DNA of 64,000 nucleotides from Flavobacteriales bacterium (GTDB taxonomy: Bacteria; Bacteroidota; Bacteroidia; CAIKAF01), in contig JANWKT010000024.1 of NCBI GenBank assembly GCA_025451235.1, forward strand, positions 1-64,000, in the 5' to 3' direction. Positions 1-8,056 of the stretch are shown one piece after another; position 1 is the stretch's first letter, and each line of letters starts with the position of its first letter. The translations under genes and the position numbers were made by a program. The notes beneath the pieces are model-generated. The model saw only the letters and a list, made by a program, of their open reading frames with translations, was not told where the DNA came from and ran no database searches.

Positions 1-1
1 C

Positions 2-265
2 TGCACCATCGGGATCGATGAAACTGAACAAAGCTCAAATACGATTTCCATATATCCTAACCCATCGAACGGTCAATTTGAAGTGAATGCGGAACAGGAA
101 ATCACTTTCATTGAAATTTTGAATGCTGTTGGACAACAGGTATGCCAGCTGCAACCTGCAAGTAAAAAGGCAGAGATCAACCTGGCAAAATGTCCTCCGG
201 GTGTTTACTTCGTAAAACTAAACAGCGGAAATAGAAATCTGATCAGGAAGATCATCATTCAATAG
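2..265 (+). CDS. C-terminal end of a T9SS-sorted secreted protein (partial)
   Basis: Only the last 87 codons lie in the window; the frame is open to the left edge, so the start is missing. The visible part is a type IX secretion C-terminal (Por, type A) sorting domain: the entry motif IYPNPSNGQFEV, a central strand ending in NAVGQQV, and the closing PPGVYFVKL ... KIIIQ strand. Such domains are recognised by the T9SS in the outer membrane and are usually removed or anchored at the cell surface. The passenger domain is outside the window, so its activity cannot be judged. The stop overlaps the 3' end of the convergent XRE gene by 11 bases. Confidence 0.85.
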   Translation, partial: CTIGIDETEQSSNTISIYPNPSNGQFEVNAEQEITFIEILNAVGQQVCQLQPASKKAEINLAKCPPGVYFVKLNSGNRNLIRKIIIQ

Positions 266-482
266 TTGGATCATCAGTCTTTTCCGTGTATTCTAATAGA
301 TCCGCCGGTTGACAATCCAATGCTTTACAAATAGATTCCAATGTACTGAATCGAATGGCTTTTGCTTTACCTGTTTTGAGTATAGATAGATTGGCCAGGG
401 TGAGATCAACTTTCTCCGAAAGTTCATTCAATGACATTTTCCTCTTTGCCATCATTACATCTAAGTTTACAATAATGGGCAT
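255..482 (-). CDS. XRE-family transcriptional regulator (YozG-like)
   Basis: A compact helix-turn-helix protein of about 75 residues that is almost entirely one Cro/CI-type HTH domain. Visible landmarks are MSLNELSEKVDLT (helices 1-2), LANLSILKTGKAKAI (recognition region) and the family-typical ending LESICKALDCQPADLLEY. I chose the ATG at 480-482, because the codon before it (483-485) is TTG. It lies 3 bases downstream of the DUF2975 gene, and DUF2975 plus YozG-like HTH is a recurrent pair, so the two are almost certainly one operon. The regulator probably controls its own operon through the palindrome at 1067-1078. The signal it senses is unknown. Confidence 0.85.
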   Translation of the reverse strand: MPIIVNLDVMMAKRKMSLNELSEKVDLTLANLSILKTGKAKAIRFSTLESICKALDCQPADLLEYTEKTDDPTIE

Positions 483-485
483 CAA

Positions 486-1028
486 TTATACGGTTAAGTC
501 GTTTTCAGATTGGATCTCTACACCACGTTTAAAAACCTGAGCAATGATAAATACAATTCCGGCCATAAAAATGAATTCCCCAGTACTCCACTCTGCATGG
601 AGGATCCCTGTTCTTTTAACCAACCAATCGGAGTAACCATTGTTTATCAAAGCAAGGATCCATGCTCCAAATAAAACATAACTCATTTTTTCGAGTATTT
701 GTGCTATTTCAACGGTAAAAGGATTCATCAATTTAACTTTGGAAAGAGCCTTGATAACCATAAATAAAACATAGCCTTTCATACCTATCAGGGCCACCTT
801 CATAGAAACAGCCACTGTATAATGCCAGAAGTTGTACTCTCTGAGAGAATGCATACTCAGTCCCTGATAAAGATCCTTGGAAGCTTGAGAATTAAAGCAA
901 CTTACACCAAAAGAGATCAGGATGGCACCTGCTTCTATCATCAAGCCAATAAATGCGATCCATGTAAGAACATGCATTACTGTAAGGATTTGTTTGGTTC
1001 TGGTGGTTTTGAGTTCAGTATTCATCAT
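486..1028 (-). CDS. DUF2975 membrane protein
   Basis: A 180-residue protein with four predicted transmembrane segments: one near the N-terminus (HVLTWIAFIGLMIEAGAIL), one around VAVSMKVALIGMKGYVLFMV, one around MSYVLFGAWILALI and one near FIFMAGIVFIIAQVF. The topology, length and ending match DUF2975, a family of unknown function found next to YozG-type XRE regulators in Firmicutes and Bacteroidota. It is the first gene of a two-gene minus-strand operon with the HTH gene 3 bases downstream. The pairing suggests that the membrane protein modulates, or is controlled by, the regulator; that is inference from context only. Confidence 0.8.
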   Translation of the reverse strand: MMNTELKTTRTKQILTVMHVLTWIAFIGLMIEAGAILISFGVSCFNSQASKDLYQGLSMHSLREYNFWHYTVAVSMKVALIGMKGYVLFMVIKALSKVKLMNPFTVEIAQILEKMSYVLFGAWILALINNGYSDWLVKRTGILHAEWSTGEFIFMAGIVFIIAQVFKRGVEIQSENDLTV

Positions 1029-1066
1029 ATCGTTGATTAAATAGGATGGTGTAAATATATACCATA

Positions 1067-1078
1067 TTTATCGATAAA
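1067..1078. promoter_or_regulatory. Perfect 12-bp palindrome, candidate operator of the DUF2975/XRE operon
   Basis: The sequence TTTATCGATAAA is perfectly self-complementary and lies 39 bases upstream of the DUF2975 start. It sits in an AT-rich intergenic stretch shared with the divergent flavoprotein gene at 1209. XRE regulators bind short dyads and commonly autoregulate, so this is the natural operator. The same ATCGAT core recurs twice at 12421-12455. Confidence 0.5.
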
Positions 1079-1208
1079 CAATAAATATAGTTCGATTTTC
1101 AATAAATTTAACAAAATGAATCTATCATGCAGAGGTTCAATAATGTGTGAATTATATAACAATGGGATGAGCACAAATCAATACTTTCGACCCATCTGAT
1201 TCGCATAA

Positions 1209-2900
1209 ATGGAAAAATGGGATGTGATGATTATTGGATCCGGACCAGGCGGATTGAGTGCCGGTTTATGTCTGGCCAGGGAAGGTCTTAAAACATTGAT
1301 CCTCGAACAACATTATGTACCGGGAGGCTGGTGCCATAGCTTTTATTTAAAGGGGCAGAGATTCAGTCCTGGAGTACATTATGTAGGACGAATAGATAAA
1401 GGTAGATCTACTGCTGATCTTTTTGAAGGACTTGGGATCGCTAACGACCTGGTCTTTTTCCGCCAGAACAAATATGGATTTGAACATGCATATATAGGCA
1501 ATGAAAAAGTGGATATTGCCGCGGGCTTCGATATGATGTATGCAGGATTAGTAAGAAGATTTCCGAAGGAAAGAAAAAGATTAAAAAAATACCTGGACCT
1601 GGCACAAAAAGTAGACCAGGAAATTGATATGCTCCCTACCCTACCCACCTGGAAACGTTGGGAGTATTTGACCATTCCTTATCGCTTCCGACATTTATTG
1701 GCATTTGGGTTTTTAAGTTTGAAACAAGTGGTGAGGATGTTCATTAAAGATCCATTATTAAGGGATGTCCTTTGTGCTCAATGCGGAGATCATGGTTTGC
1801 CACCCTATAAAGCCAGCTTTCTCATGCATTGTGCGTTGTTGGGTCATTATAACAATGGGGGCTATTACCCCATGGGTGGTGGCAGTGGAGTAGCAAAAGC
1901 CATGACCAAAGCCATTAAAAAACATGGGGGTGAACTCAGGGTGGAAAGCGGAGTAAAAAAGATCTTATTGAATGAAGAGAAAAAAGCGATCGGAGTTGAA
2001 TTATACAATGGAGAAAGGATAGAAGCCACTACCATTATTTCAAATGCCGACCTGCATAAAACATACAACGAAATGATCGGTCCGCAACATTTGAGCAAAA
2101 AGCTCAACAGGAAACTGGGCAGGACAAAGTATTCCGTGAGCTGTCTCCTCTTTTTTGTTACTGTTGATATGGATGTACGCAAACACGGAATTGATTCCGG
2201 GAATATCTGGATGACGGAAGACATCGATATCAACAAACAATATAAGAAACTGGAAAAGGTGGACCTGCTTTCTCCAGAAGGTTTTCCTCAACTGTTCATT
2301 AGTTGCAGTACGTTGAAAGATCCGGTGAGTTATAACGGTCGTTACCATAATTTTGAACTGGTCGCCTTGATTGACAATACCTTGTTTGATCAATTCAAGG
2401 AAAAAGAAAAATACCAAACGGAAGAATACATTGTTTATAAAAAATCGATCACCGAAAAGTTTATGAAAAACCTGGAGAAAGTACTGCCAGGAGTTCGGGA
2501 ACATATAGTGCAGGCAGAACTAGGCACACCAAAAACCAATGAATTTTATACCAATGCCACCAAGGGGAGCATATATGGTATAGAAAAAAACCTGCGACAA
2601 TTGTTGTTTCCCTTCAGTGCAAAATCAGAAATAGGGAATTTGTTTTTATGTGGCGCCAGCATTAGCGCCCAGGGACTCTCCAGTGCATGTAACTCAGGTG
2701 TAAACGTGGCCGCCACGATTTTAGGCACTACTCGGGATGAATTGTTAAAACCCAGAGATGAACAAAACATACGGATCTATGATGCGGAAGATGAAAAAGA
2801 ATGGCCAGCCTGGATCTACCAGAAAATAAAAGACAAGAACAACCATCTCAAACTCTCCGAAAAGAAAATAAACGAGAAGACACTTTCCGGATCTGCTTAG
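1209..2900 (+). CDS. FAD-dependent oxidoreductase of the RetSat/CrtISO/phytoene desaturase family
   Basis: A 563-residue flavoprotein. The N-terminus holds a dinucleotide-binding fold, GSGPGGLSAG followed by the acidic residue of LILEQ. Close behind come GGWCHSFYLKG and FSPGVHYVG, typical of carotenoid cis-trans isomerases and retinol saturases. The C-terminus has the second FAD contact, NLFLCGASISAQGLSSA, as in the amine-oxidase/phytoene-desaturase superfamily. Family members reduce, desaturate or isomerise polyenes with FAD. There are no carotenoid genes next to it, so the substrate is open. A near-consensus -7 box, TACTTTCG, lies at 1182-1189. The gene is complete and ends 9 bases before the convergent LRR gene. 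Confidence 0.8.
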   Translation: MEKWDVMIIGSGPGGLSAGLCLAREGLKTLILEQHYVPGGWCHSFYLKGQRFSPGVHYVGRIDKGRSTADLFEGLGIANDLVFFRQNKYGFEHAYIGNEKVDIAAGFDMMYAGLVRRFPKERKRLKKYLDLAQKVDQEIDMLPTLPTWKRWEYLTIPYRFRHLLAFGFLSLKQVVRMFIKDPLLRDVLCAQCGDHGLPPYKASFLMHCALLGHYNNGGYYPMGGGSGVAKAMTKAIKKHGGELRVESGVKKILLNEEKKAIGVELYNGERIEATTIISNADLHKTYNEMIGPQHLSKKLNRKLGRTKYSVSCLLFFVTVDMDVRKHGIDSGNIWMTEDIDINKQYKKLEKVDLLSPEGFPQLFISCSTLKDPVSYNGRYHNFELVALIDNTLFDQFKEKEKYQTEEYIVYKKSITEKFMKNLEKVLPGVREHIVQAELGTPKTNEFYTNATKGSIYGIEKNLRQLLFPFSAKSEIGNLFLCGASISAQGLSSACNSGVNVAATILGTTRDELLKPRDEQNIRIYDAEDEKEWPAWIYQKIKDKNNHLKLSEKKINEKTLSGSA

Positions 2901-2909
2901 AATGGAAGA

Positions 2910-3989
2910 CTATTGCTTTACCAATTTAAATGATCTATGCGGTGATCCTATGTTGTCGGTTGCGATCATTATATAAACTCCAGGGTTCAAATCACGCATA
3001 TCAACCACCGAAGAATACCTGGTGGGAGTTACTACTTGTCCCGACATGTTTATGATCCTGAATGAACATGGTGTGTTGAGATATACAAAGTCTACCGTGG
3101 GATTATTCATGACTTGAATAGAATTATTTTCTAAGTTCTCGATTCCAACTCCCGGAGGCGGCGAGCATGTATCAGTAAACACGGTAAATGTATCCACATA
3201 CCATGGATCGTTCCAAGCGTAATTACTATAAGCTGTATCGTCAACACATACTGAATATAAATTGAGGTTTCCTCCACATCTGAACTCAAGGCTGTTCATG
3301 GCTGTGTTGTTACCATTGGCTACGTTTAAATAATTGAGATTACAGTTCATGACATTCAGGAAGTTTAGGTATGAATGCATCGATAAATCAAGACTGGTAA
3401 GATCCATATTAAATACTGTATATAGTTCTTGTAACCATAAGTTATTCGAAAGATCCAAGCTAGTCAGGTCGCAACCGGTGGCCCCTAACACTTGCAGGGC
3501 AGGATTGTTGGATAGATCAATACTGGTGATGGGATTTCCTCCCATATAGAGGTAAGTAAGTACAGGCAATCCAGTAACATCTATACTGCTAATATTACAA
3601 TACGAAATATTTATAGTAGTCAGGTTTGGATTCGAACCAAACGTAATGCTTTGCAAACTATCCGAATCATCTGTGATCAGTCTTTCCAAAGCAGTCATTC
3701 CGGTAACATCCAAAGAGGAATGTATATTACCATCAATATAAACATCCTGAACCCCCACGAATGCCTGGATCCCAGTAAAGTCGGCAATCGATGCATTTGA
3801 AATATTAATATCACCCGTATAAACCGTTGCTTCCGAAACTTGTATTTCGGCATCCAGATTGGTATTAATGGAAACCTCCCCTACCAGGTAAGCCTTAAAA
3901 AGTGGATCAGGAATATTTACAATTTGCGCTGAAGTAAATTGAATGGTAACAGCAATCATTGCTGAAAAAAGGTAAACAAGCTTTCTCAT
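2910..3989 (-). CDS. Leucine-rich-repeat protein with T9SS sorting domain
   Basis: A 359-residue secreted protein. Residues 1-21 are a signal peptide (ending FTSAQ). Residues of roughly 60-245 carry irregular internalin-like leucine-rich repeats with the pattern LTSLDLSNNxxLQxL, including SIDVTGLPVLTYLYMGGN and SLDLSMHSYLNFLNV. A short Cys-containing linker follows (CVDDTAY ... DTCSPPPG). The last ~75 residues are a degenerate Por sorting domain ending in NPGVYIMIATDN ... FKLVKQ. LRR surfaces usually bind proteins or glycans, so a surface adhesion role is plausible but not shown. It is convergent with the flavoprotein gene. Confidence 0.82.
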   Translation of the reverse strand: MRKLVYLFSAMIAVTIQFTSAQIVNIPDPLFKAYLVGEVSINTNLDAEIQVSEATVYTGDINISNASIADFTGIQAFVGVQDVYIDGNIHSSLDVTGMTALERLITDDSDSLQSITFGSNPNLTTINISYCNISSIDVTGLPVLTYLYMGGNPITSIDLSNNPALQVLGATGCDLTSLDLSNNLWLQELYTVFNMDLTSLDLSMHSYLNFLNVMNCNLNYLNVANGNNTAMNSLEFRCGGNLNLYSVCVDDTAYSNYAWNDPWYVDTFTVFTDTCSPPPGVGIENLENNSIQVMNNPTVDFVYLNTPCSFRIINMSGQVVTPTRYSSVVDMRDLNPGVYIMIATDNIGSPHRSFKLVKQ

Positions 3990-4173
3990 AGTATGTGGTT
4001 TTAGCTAATTTGTATTTTCATCCTATCGCATGAAGTCAATACGAATAAGGATGCATCCAAAGAAACTTCAATCGATCAACTTTGACAATTCTCTCCTCCA
4101 ATAACCTTACGTCTCATTTGGTCGGTTTTTATCGGGATACCCAATATTTAGAGGGCCTGTATTCAACCTGGTC

Positions 4174-5253
4174 TTACTTCCACGGTCCATCTTGGGTAAT
4201 ATTGATAAATGACTTTCCGTTGAACCGAAAAAGTCCTCCTGAAAAACCGAACCAAAGCGTTCCGTCCCTATCTTCCAGTATACTTTGGATCCCCATAAAG
4301 TTACCAATAAGGTCCGGTCTGTCTGATTCGTTGAATAAAGTAAAATTTTTACCGTCATAACAATAGGCTCCATGACCCGTTGCACCTATCCAAATATTTC
4401 CCGATCTGTCTTCATAAATCGTATAAATATCATTTTTGCTCAGGCCCTGTACTTCCGGATATTGAGTAATAGTCTTTCCCTGCCCGACTGAGTCGTTCAG
4501 GCTGGCATCATATCGACATAACCCTCCTTCATTTACAAAGGAAGGAAAGTCGGATGAGAGACATCCGAACCAAATATTTCCTTGTTGGTCTTCCACAATA
4601 CAGCTTACATTGTTACTGCATAGGCCGTCTTTTTTAGTGAAATGAGTGAATCCACCCGTGGTAGGATCAAATTTACATGCACCATATCCGTCCCTGGCAA
4701 ACCAGATATTACCTTTTCTATCCTCCATCAGTGTCCAGATTTTACCAGCCTCCCATTTATAAGAGAGGTTTTCCACAGTAGGATTAGGTATCTTGAATTC
4801 GGAGAACATGGATCCATTATAACGAAAAGCACCATGGTTCGTACCTGCCCAAATGTTCCCTTTGCTATCAACTAGGATATGACAACCTGGTCCATGTAAA
4901 CCCTCCTTGTTCCAATAATGGGTAAATTTTTTTCCGTCATATTTCGATGCACCACTATGCGTCCCAAACCACATATTTCCTTCTTTATCCTCCCGAATAC
5001 TAGCAACCGTATTCTCACATAGCCCATCTTTTGTAGATAAGTAGGTAAGCGTTTTTCGATCATAACGTGCTGCTCCCTTAGCCATAGTACCAAACCACAG
5101 GTTCCCATTTTTATCCTCAAATATTTCTACTACATAATCATCTATTTGTAAAGAAGAATCCTTTTTCACACCTTGTCCCTTGCAGGAAGTACTCAACATG
5201 AATGAAAAAAATAGCAGGTAAACATATCTATGTAAACAGTCTTTTTTCATCAT
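4174..5253 (-). CDS. Two-component-regulator-propeller (reg_prop) lipoprotein
   Basis: A lipoprotein of about 359 residues. It starts at one of two adjacent ATGs (5251-5253 or 5248-5250), followed by a hydrophobic stretch and the lipobox LSTSC. The rest is a run of reg_prop repeats with the signature EDxxGNIWFGTxxxGAxxYDGK, which in hybrid two-component sensors form seven-bladed propellers. Here there is no transmembrane segment, kinase or DNA-binding part, so the propeller stands alone, attached to a membrane by its lipid. An in-frame TTG further upstream (5283) would place residues before the signal sequence and is unlikely. Its ligand is unknown. Confidence 0.8.
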   Translation of the reverse strand: MMKKDCLHRYVYLLFFSFMLSTSCKGQGVKKDSSLQIDDYVVEIFEDKNGNLWFGTMAKGAARYDRKTLTYLSTKDGLCENTVASIREDKEGNMWFGTHSGASKYDGKKFTHYWNKEGLHGPGCHILVDSKGNIWAGTNHGAFRYNGSMFSEFKIPNPTVENLSYKWEAGKIWTLMEDRKGNIWFARDGYGACKFDPTTGGFTHFTKKDGLCSNNVSCIVEDQQGNIWFGCLSSDFPSFVNEGGLCRYDASLNDSVGQGKTITQYPEVQGLSKNDIYTIYEDRSGNIWIGATGHGAYCYDGKNFTLFNESDRPDLIGNFMGIQSILEDRDGTLWFGFSGGLFRFNGKSFINITQDGPWK

Positions 5254-5376
5254 GTTTTTTTTGCAAGATAAAACCCTTTCCAATCAGAACTTGTTATTAA
5301 GAAGTTATCGATTGGATTTTGAACATAATAACATCTCAATAACTAGTCAATAACAAGATTGCACAGATGGTGACCA

Positions 5377-5384
5377 TACCTTTG
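5377..5384 (+). promoter_or_regulatory. Bacteroidota -7 box upstream of the propeller lipoprotein
   Basis: TACCTTTG matches the TAnnTTTG consensus exactly. Transcription would start near 5389, which rules out the GTG at 5384 as a start and supports the ATG at 5411. The -33 element is weak (ATTG at 5358-5361, spacing 15). Confidence 0.5.
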
Positions 5385-5410
5385 TGATACAATCAATAAA
5401 AAATATGGGT

Positions 5411-6445
5411 ATGAAAAATTTTGGAATATTATTGGCCTGCATCCTAATGGTTTCTTGCTTTGGGCAAAACAGCTCATCCTTGCTGTTTAACTATTTTAAT
5501 CGTCCGGTTGATATTATGGCTGGCTACGAATCTACACCCACAAAGGCAACAATCGTTCAACCGGGACAAGTCCTTTTTCAATCTACGGATGGAGGAACCA
5601 CCTGGCAAGATCTCAGTAAAGGATTACCGGATGATATCCAGGTAAACCAATGCTTTGCTAAAGGCAACGAGGTGTACCTTGGCACTTTTGATGGTAAAAT
5701 TTACCATAGTAGCGATGTAGAATCGGGTACATGGGATCTACAATTCGATGGGAAAGAAAGTGAGGGTGCCATTACTGGAATTTTTGAAGGAAAATCGGGT
5801 ATATATTTTAGTATTTATATGGGTGGTTTTTATAAACAAACACCTGGCACCAATACATGGAAACCCATGCATCAGAACCTGGTATCACAAAGCATTTTCT
5901 CGGTCGTAGAAACCGAGGTGGGCACCATTTGGATAGCCGGCGGCAGTGGGGTCTACAAATCCAGTGACGACTGCAAAACATGGAAACAAGTATATGCTGA
6001 AGGCTGGGTAAATAGCCTGGTGTATAAATCCAATATATTTTTAGCTAACACTGTCAACGGTTTGCTTCGCTCAGCGGATAATGGTGAGCATTGGGATTGT
6101 GTAGTACCGGACGTATTTGGTGTTCACAAAGCCATGATCATTGAAGATTATTTTGTGATCATACGTGCAGGATCTCAATCCAATTGGGCTGAGGTTTCAA
6201 TTGATGAAGGTAAGACCTGGCAATCCATGGACCCGGGTAAACCAGCAGATATCAACGTTTTTGACCTGGCAAAAGCAGGTAAGTATCTTTTTAGCTGTCG
6301 CAAAGCTGGTCTTTCAAGGTCTTCGGATATGGGAAAAACCTGGGAGCTTCTGTTATCCCCCCAAACCCAGGATGATCTTACCTTATTTGAAATGGTATCT
6401 TCTAACTCTACCCTGTTTGTGGTGGTGAAAAAAGGAGGCTGCTAA
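5411..6445 (+). CDS. Secreted BNR/YVTN-type beta-propeller lipoprotein
   Basis: A 344-residue lipoprotein: MKNFGILLACILMVSC is a signal peptide with lipobox MVSC. It carries repeated Asp-box-like motifs, STDGGTTWQDLS, SSDDCKTWKQV, SADNGEHWDCV, SIDEGKTWQSM and SSDMGKTWELL, one per blade, as in sialidase-like and photosystem-assembly-type propellers. No catalytic sialidase residues are recognisable, so I call only the fold. I chose the ATG at 5411 because of the lipobox spacing and the -7 box at 5377-5384. It is followed by a hairpin terminator at 6505. Confidence 0.75.
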   Translation: MKNFGILLACILMVSCFGQNSSSLLFNYFNRPVDIMAGYESTPTKATIVQPGQVLFQSTDGGTTWQDLSKGLPDDIQVNQCFAKGNEVYLGTFDGKIYHSSDVESGTWDLQFDGKESEGAITGIFEGKSGIYFSIYMGGFYKQTPGTNTWKPMHQNLVSQSIFSVVETEVGTIWIAGGSGVYKSSDDCKTWKQVYAEGWVNSLVYKSNIFLANTVNGLLRSADNGEHWDCVVPDVFGVHKAMIIEDYFVIIRAGSQSNWAEVSIDEGKTWQSMDPGKPADINVFDLAKAGKYLFSCRKAGLSRSSDMGKTWELLLSPQTQDDLTLFEMVSSNSTLFVVVKKGGC

Positions 6446-6504
6446 TATATTTGCGTAAATTCTCATAAAGCCTGAGGGATTATTTACCTAAAGGTGTTAT
6501 TTAC

Positions 6505-6538
6505 AAAGAAGGGGTTCCGAAAGGAGCCCTTTCTTTTG
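6505..6538 (+). terminator. Rho-independent terminator after the propeller lipoprotein
   Basis: A GC-rich hairpin closed by a GAAA tetraloop: GGGGTTCC, GAAA, GGAGCCC. It is extended by AAAGAA pairing with TTTCTTT and followed by a T-rich run (6530-6537). Confidence 0.6.
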
Positions 6539-6589
6539 GTAGAAATTTTTTATGAAATTTTCATACTTTCGGTGTAAACAACTAGACAG

Positions 6590-6820
6590 ATGAAAATGAC
6601 CAACACATGTTCGAAGTGCAAAAGCAACGAAATATACACGGATCAGGGTAAAGTAAAACGGGGCGATAGAACGGCATTGCAAATAGGGAATTTTAGCTGG
6701 CTTTTTCTGGATGTATATGTTTGCCTCAATTGTGGTTACGTAGAGGAATACGTTCAGGACAAGGACCTGAAGGATGCTAAAAATATGGCGGCACTTAAGA
6801 AAAATTGGAAGAAAAAATAG
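6590..6820 (+). CDS. Small zinc-ribbon protein
   Basis: A 76-residue cytoplasmic protein with two Cys pairs, CSKCKSNEIY near the N-terminus and CLNCGYVEEY about 40 residues later. This is a four-cysteine zinc ribbon like those in transcription and nucleic-acid-binding proteins. The C-terminus is Lys-rich (LKKNWKKK). I do not recognise a named family. A near-consensus -7 box, TACTTTCG, sits at 6564-6571, about 20 bases before the start. It lies upstream of another small Zn-ribbon gene (6932), which has its own promoter. Confidence 0.65.
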   Translation: MKMTNTCSKCKSNEIYTDQGKVKRGDRTALQIGNFSWLFLDVYVCLNCGYVEEYVQDKDLKDAKNMAALKKNWKKK

Positions 6821-6882
6821 GATTGATCCTTATCTCCTTTTTTAGGACCCCAAAAGAAGTCCTCAATGCATAGGATAGATTG

Positions 6883-6915
6883 TTTTATGGGGCATGCTAT
6901 AAATTCGTATGTTTG
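6883..6915 (+). promoter_or_regulatory. Promoter of the YjdM/PhnA-like gene
   Basis: The -7 box TATGTTTG (6908-6915) is a perfect TAnnTTTG match, with TTTT at 6883-6886 as a partial -33 element 21 bases upstream. The predicted start point near 6920 gives a leader of about 12 bases to the ATG at 6932. Confidence 0.5.
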
Positions 6916-6931
6916 CACACACTCCATTTAT

Positions 6932-7276
6932 ATGTCAGAAGAATCACAACCTTGCCCTCATTGCAAATCACCATTTGGATATCAATCCGGTGGTGAATTA
7001 TTCATGTGTCCTGAATGTGGGCATGAATGGAATCCTGCGGATGTGATAGCAGAATCAATTGGTACGGTGGTAAAGGACTCGAACGGAGCCATTTTACAGA
7101 ATGGCGATAGTGTGGTTCTTATCAAAGACCTTCCAGTAAAGGGTGCCCCAAAACCATTAAAGGCTGGAACAAAGGTGAAGAGCATCCGATTGACGGATGG
7201 TGACCATAATATCAGCTGCAAAATTGATGGATTTGGCTCAATGGCCTTAAAATCAGAATTCGTAAAAAAGGCGTAA
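6932..7276 (+). CDS. YjdM/PhnA-family zinc-ribbon protein
   Basis: A 114-residue protein, the usual length of the family. The N-terminal zinc ribbon has Cys pairs CPHCKSPF and [10 protein letters not shown]-terminal SH3-like domain follows with the family signature [16 protein letters not shown], then IKDLPVKG and [12 protein letters not shown]. The family was named PhnA because of an early link to phosphonate use, but it is distinct from phosphonoacetate hydrolase and its true role is unsettled. I set the start at 6932, not the upstream 6866, because the family begins shortly before the first Cys pair and the -7 box at 6908-6915 lies between the two. Confidence 0.85.
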   Translation: MSEESQPCPHCKSPFGYQSGGELFMCPECGHEWNPADVIAESIGTVVKDSNGAILQNGDSVVLIKDLPVKGAPKPLKAGTKVKSIRLTDGDHNISCKIDGFGSMALKSEFVKKA

Positions 7277-7388
7277 CCTGGCATCAATTGCCTTCATCTT
7301 TTGGAATCTTCCAATCATATAAAATTATGTATGATTCGTGTAAAACTCCCATATGATGTTTTACCTAAATTGCCCATAAAACAAATAT

Positions 7389-7847
7389 ATGGACAATGAA
7401 AAAAATATAGTTGTACTCAATCAATTGGTTGAGATCAACAATGATCGTGTTGAAGGATACGAAACAGCCTCAAAAGAGACACAAGCAAATGATCTAAAAA
7501 AATTGTTTACTGAGCTTCAATCTACCAGCAGGTCAAATCTCCAGGAACTCAGCCGCGAGGTAGTGGCCTTAGGTGGGACACCTACAGAAAGCACCAAAGT
7601 AACCGGGAAGTTCTTCCGGGTCTGGATGGATGTAAAGGCTGCACTCACAGGTAACGATCGTCATACGATCCTCTCATCTTGTGAATTTGGAGAAGATGAA
7701 GCCCTTAAAACTTACCAGGATGTACTTGACAATAAAAGTGACACACTTACAGCCGGACAATTGGAAATGGTGCGTAGGCAAGAACAGAAAATTCGTGCTG
7801 ACCATGATAAAATAAAGGCTTTAAGAGATGAAAAGGTAAGTAGCTAG
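7389..7847 (+). CDS. PA2169-family four-helix-bundle protein (DUF2383)
   Basis: A 152-residue, highly helical, cytoplasmic protein resembling the PA2169/DUF2383 group of ferritin-like four-helix bundles. Recognisable pieces are LNQLVEINNDRVEGYETA, LGGTPTESTKVTGKFFRVWMD and HTILSSCEFGEDEAL. Proteins of this type are common in Bacteroidota and Proteobacteria stress-associated gene sets, but no biochemical activity is established as far as I know. The gene stands alone, with 209 bases before the next promoter-bearing gene. Other small stress-type proteins in the window (YciE-like at 55622, lmo0937-like at 25147) belong to the same broad functional class. Confidence 0.8.
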   Translation: MDNEKNIVVLNQLVEINNDRVEGYETASKETQANDLKKLFTELQSTSRSNLQELSREVVALGGTPTESTKVTGKFFRVWMDVKAALTGNDRHTILSSCEFGEDEALKTYQDVLDNKSDTLTAGQLEMVRRQEQKIRADHDKIKALRDEKVSS

Positions 7848-8003
7848 CTAGATCTTCTTCATATATAGTTGACCTTTGGGGCGGCAAGCCAACCATGGCT
7901 CCAGCCAGGAATAAGGCCGGGAGGCTTCCACCCCCATGCCTCATTATTCCATGCGGAGCATTTATTGCTAGACCATCACTACATAAAATAGAAAATATTT
8001 TGT

Positions 8004-8033
8004 TTTGCTTCAAGTGTTTAAAGACTATATTTA
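8004..8033 (+). promoter_or_regulatory. Promoter of the MscS-family channel gene
   Basis: TTTG (8004-8007), 18 bases, TATATTTA (8026-8033): a full -33 box and a 7/8 match to the -7 box. Transcription from about 8038 leaves a 19-base leader to the ATG at 8057 and rules out the long in-frame extension to 7895. Confidence 0.55.
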
Positions 8034-8056
8034 CCAGGTCATTTTTACCCTGCACA

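Noticed and set aside
5384-5410. GTG start nine codons upstream for the propeller lipoprotein
   Set aside because: The GTG begins on the last base of the -7 box, and the ATG at 5411 gives proper lipobox spacing.
6866-6931. Longer N-terminus for the YjdM-like protein
   Set aside because: The extra 22 residues precede the family start, and a perfect -7 box lies inside the segment.
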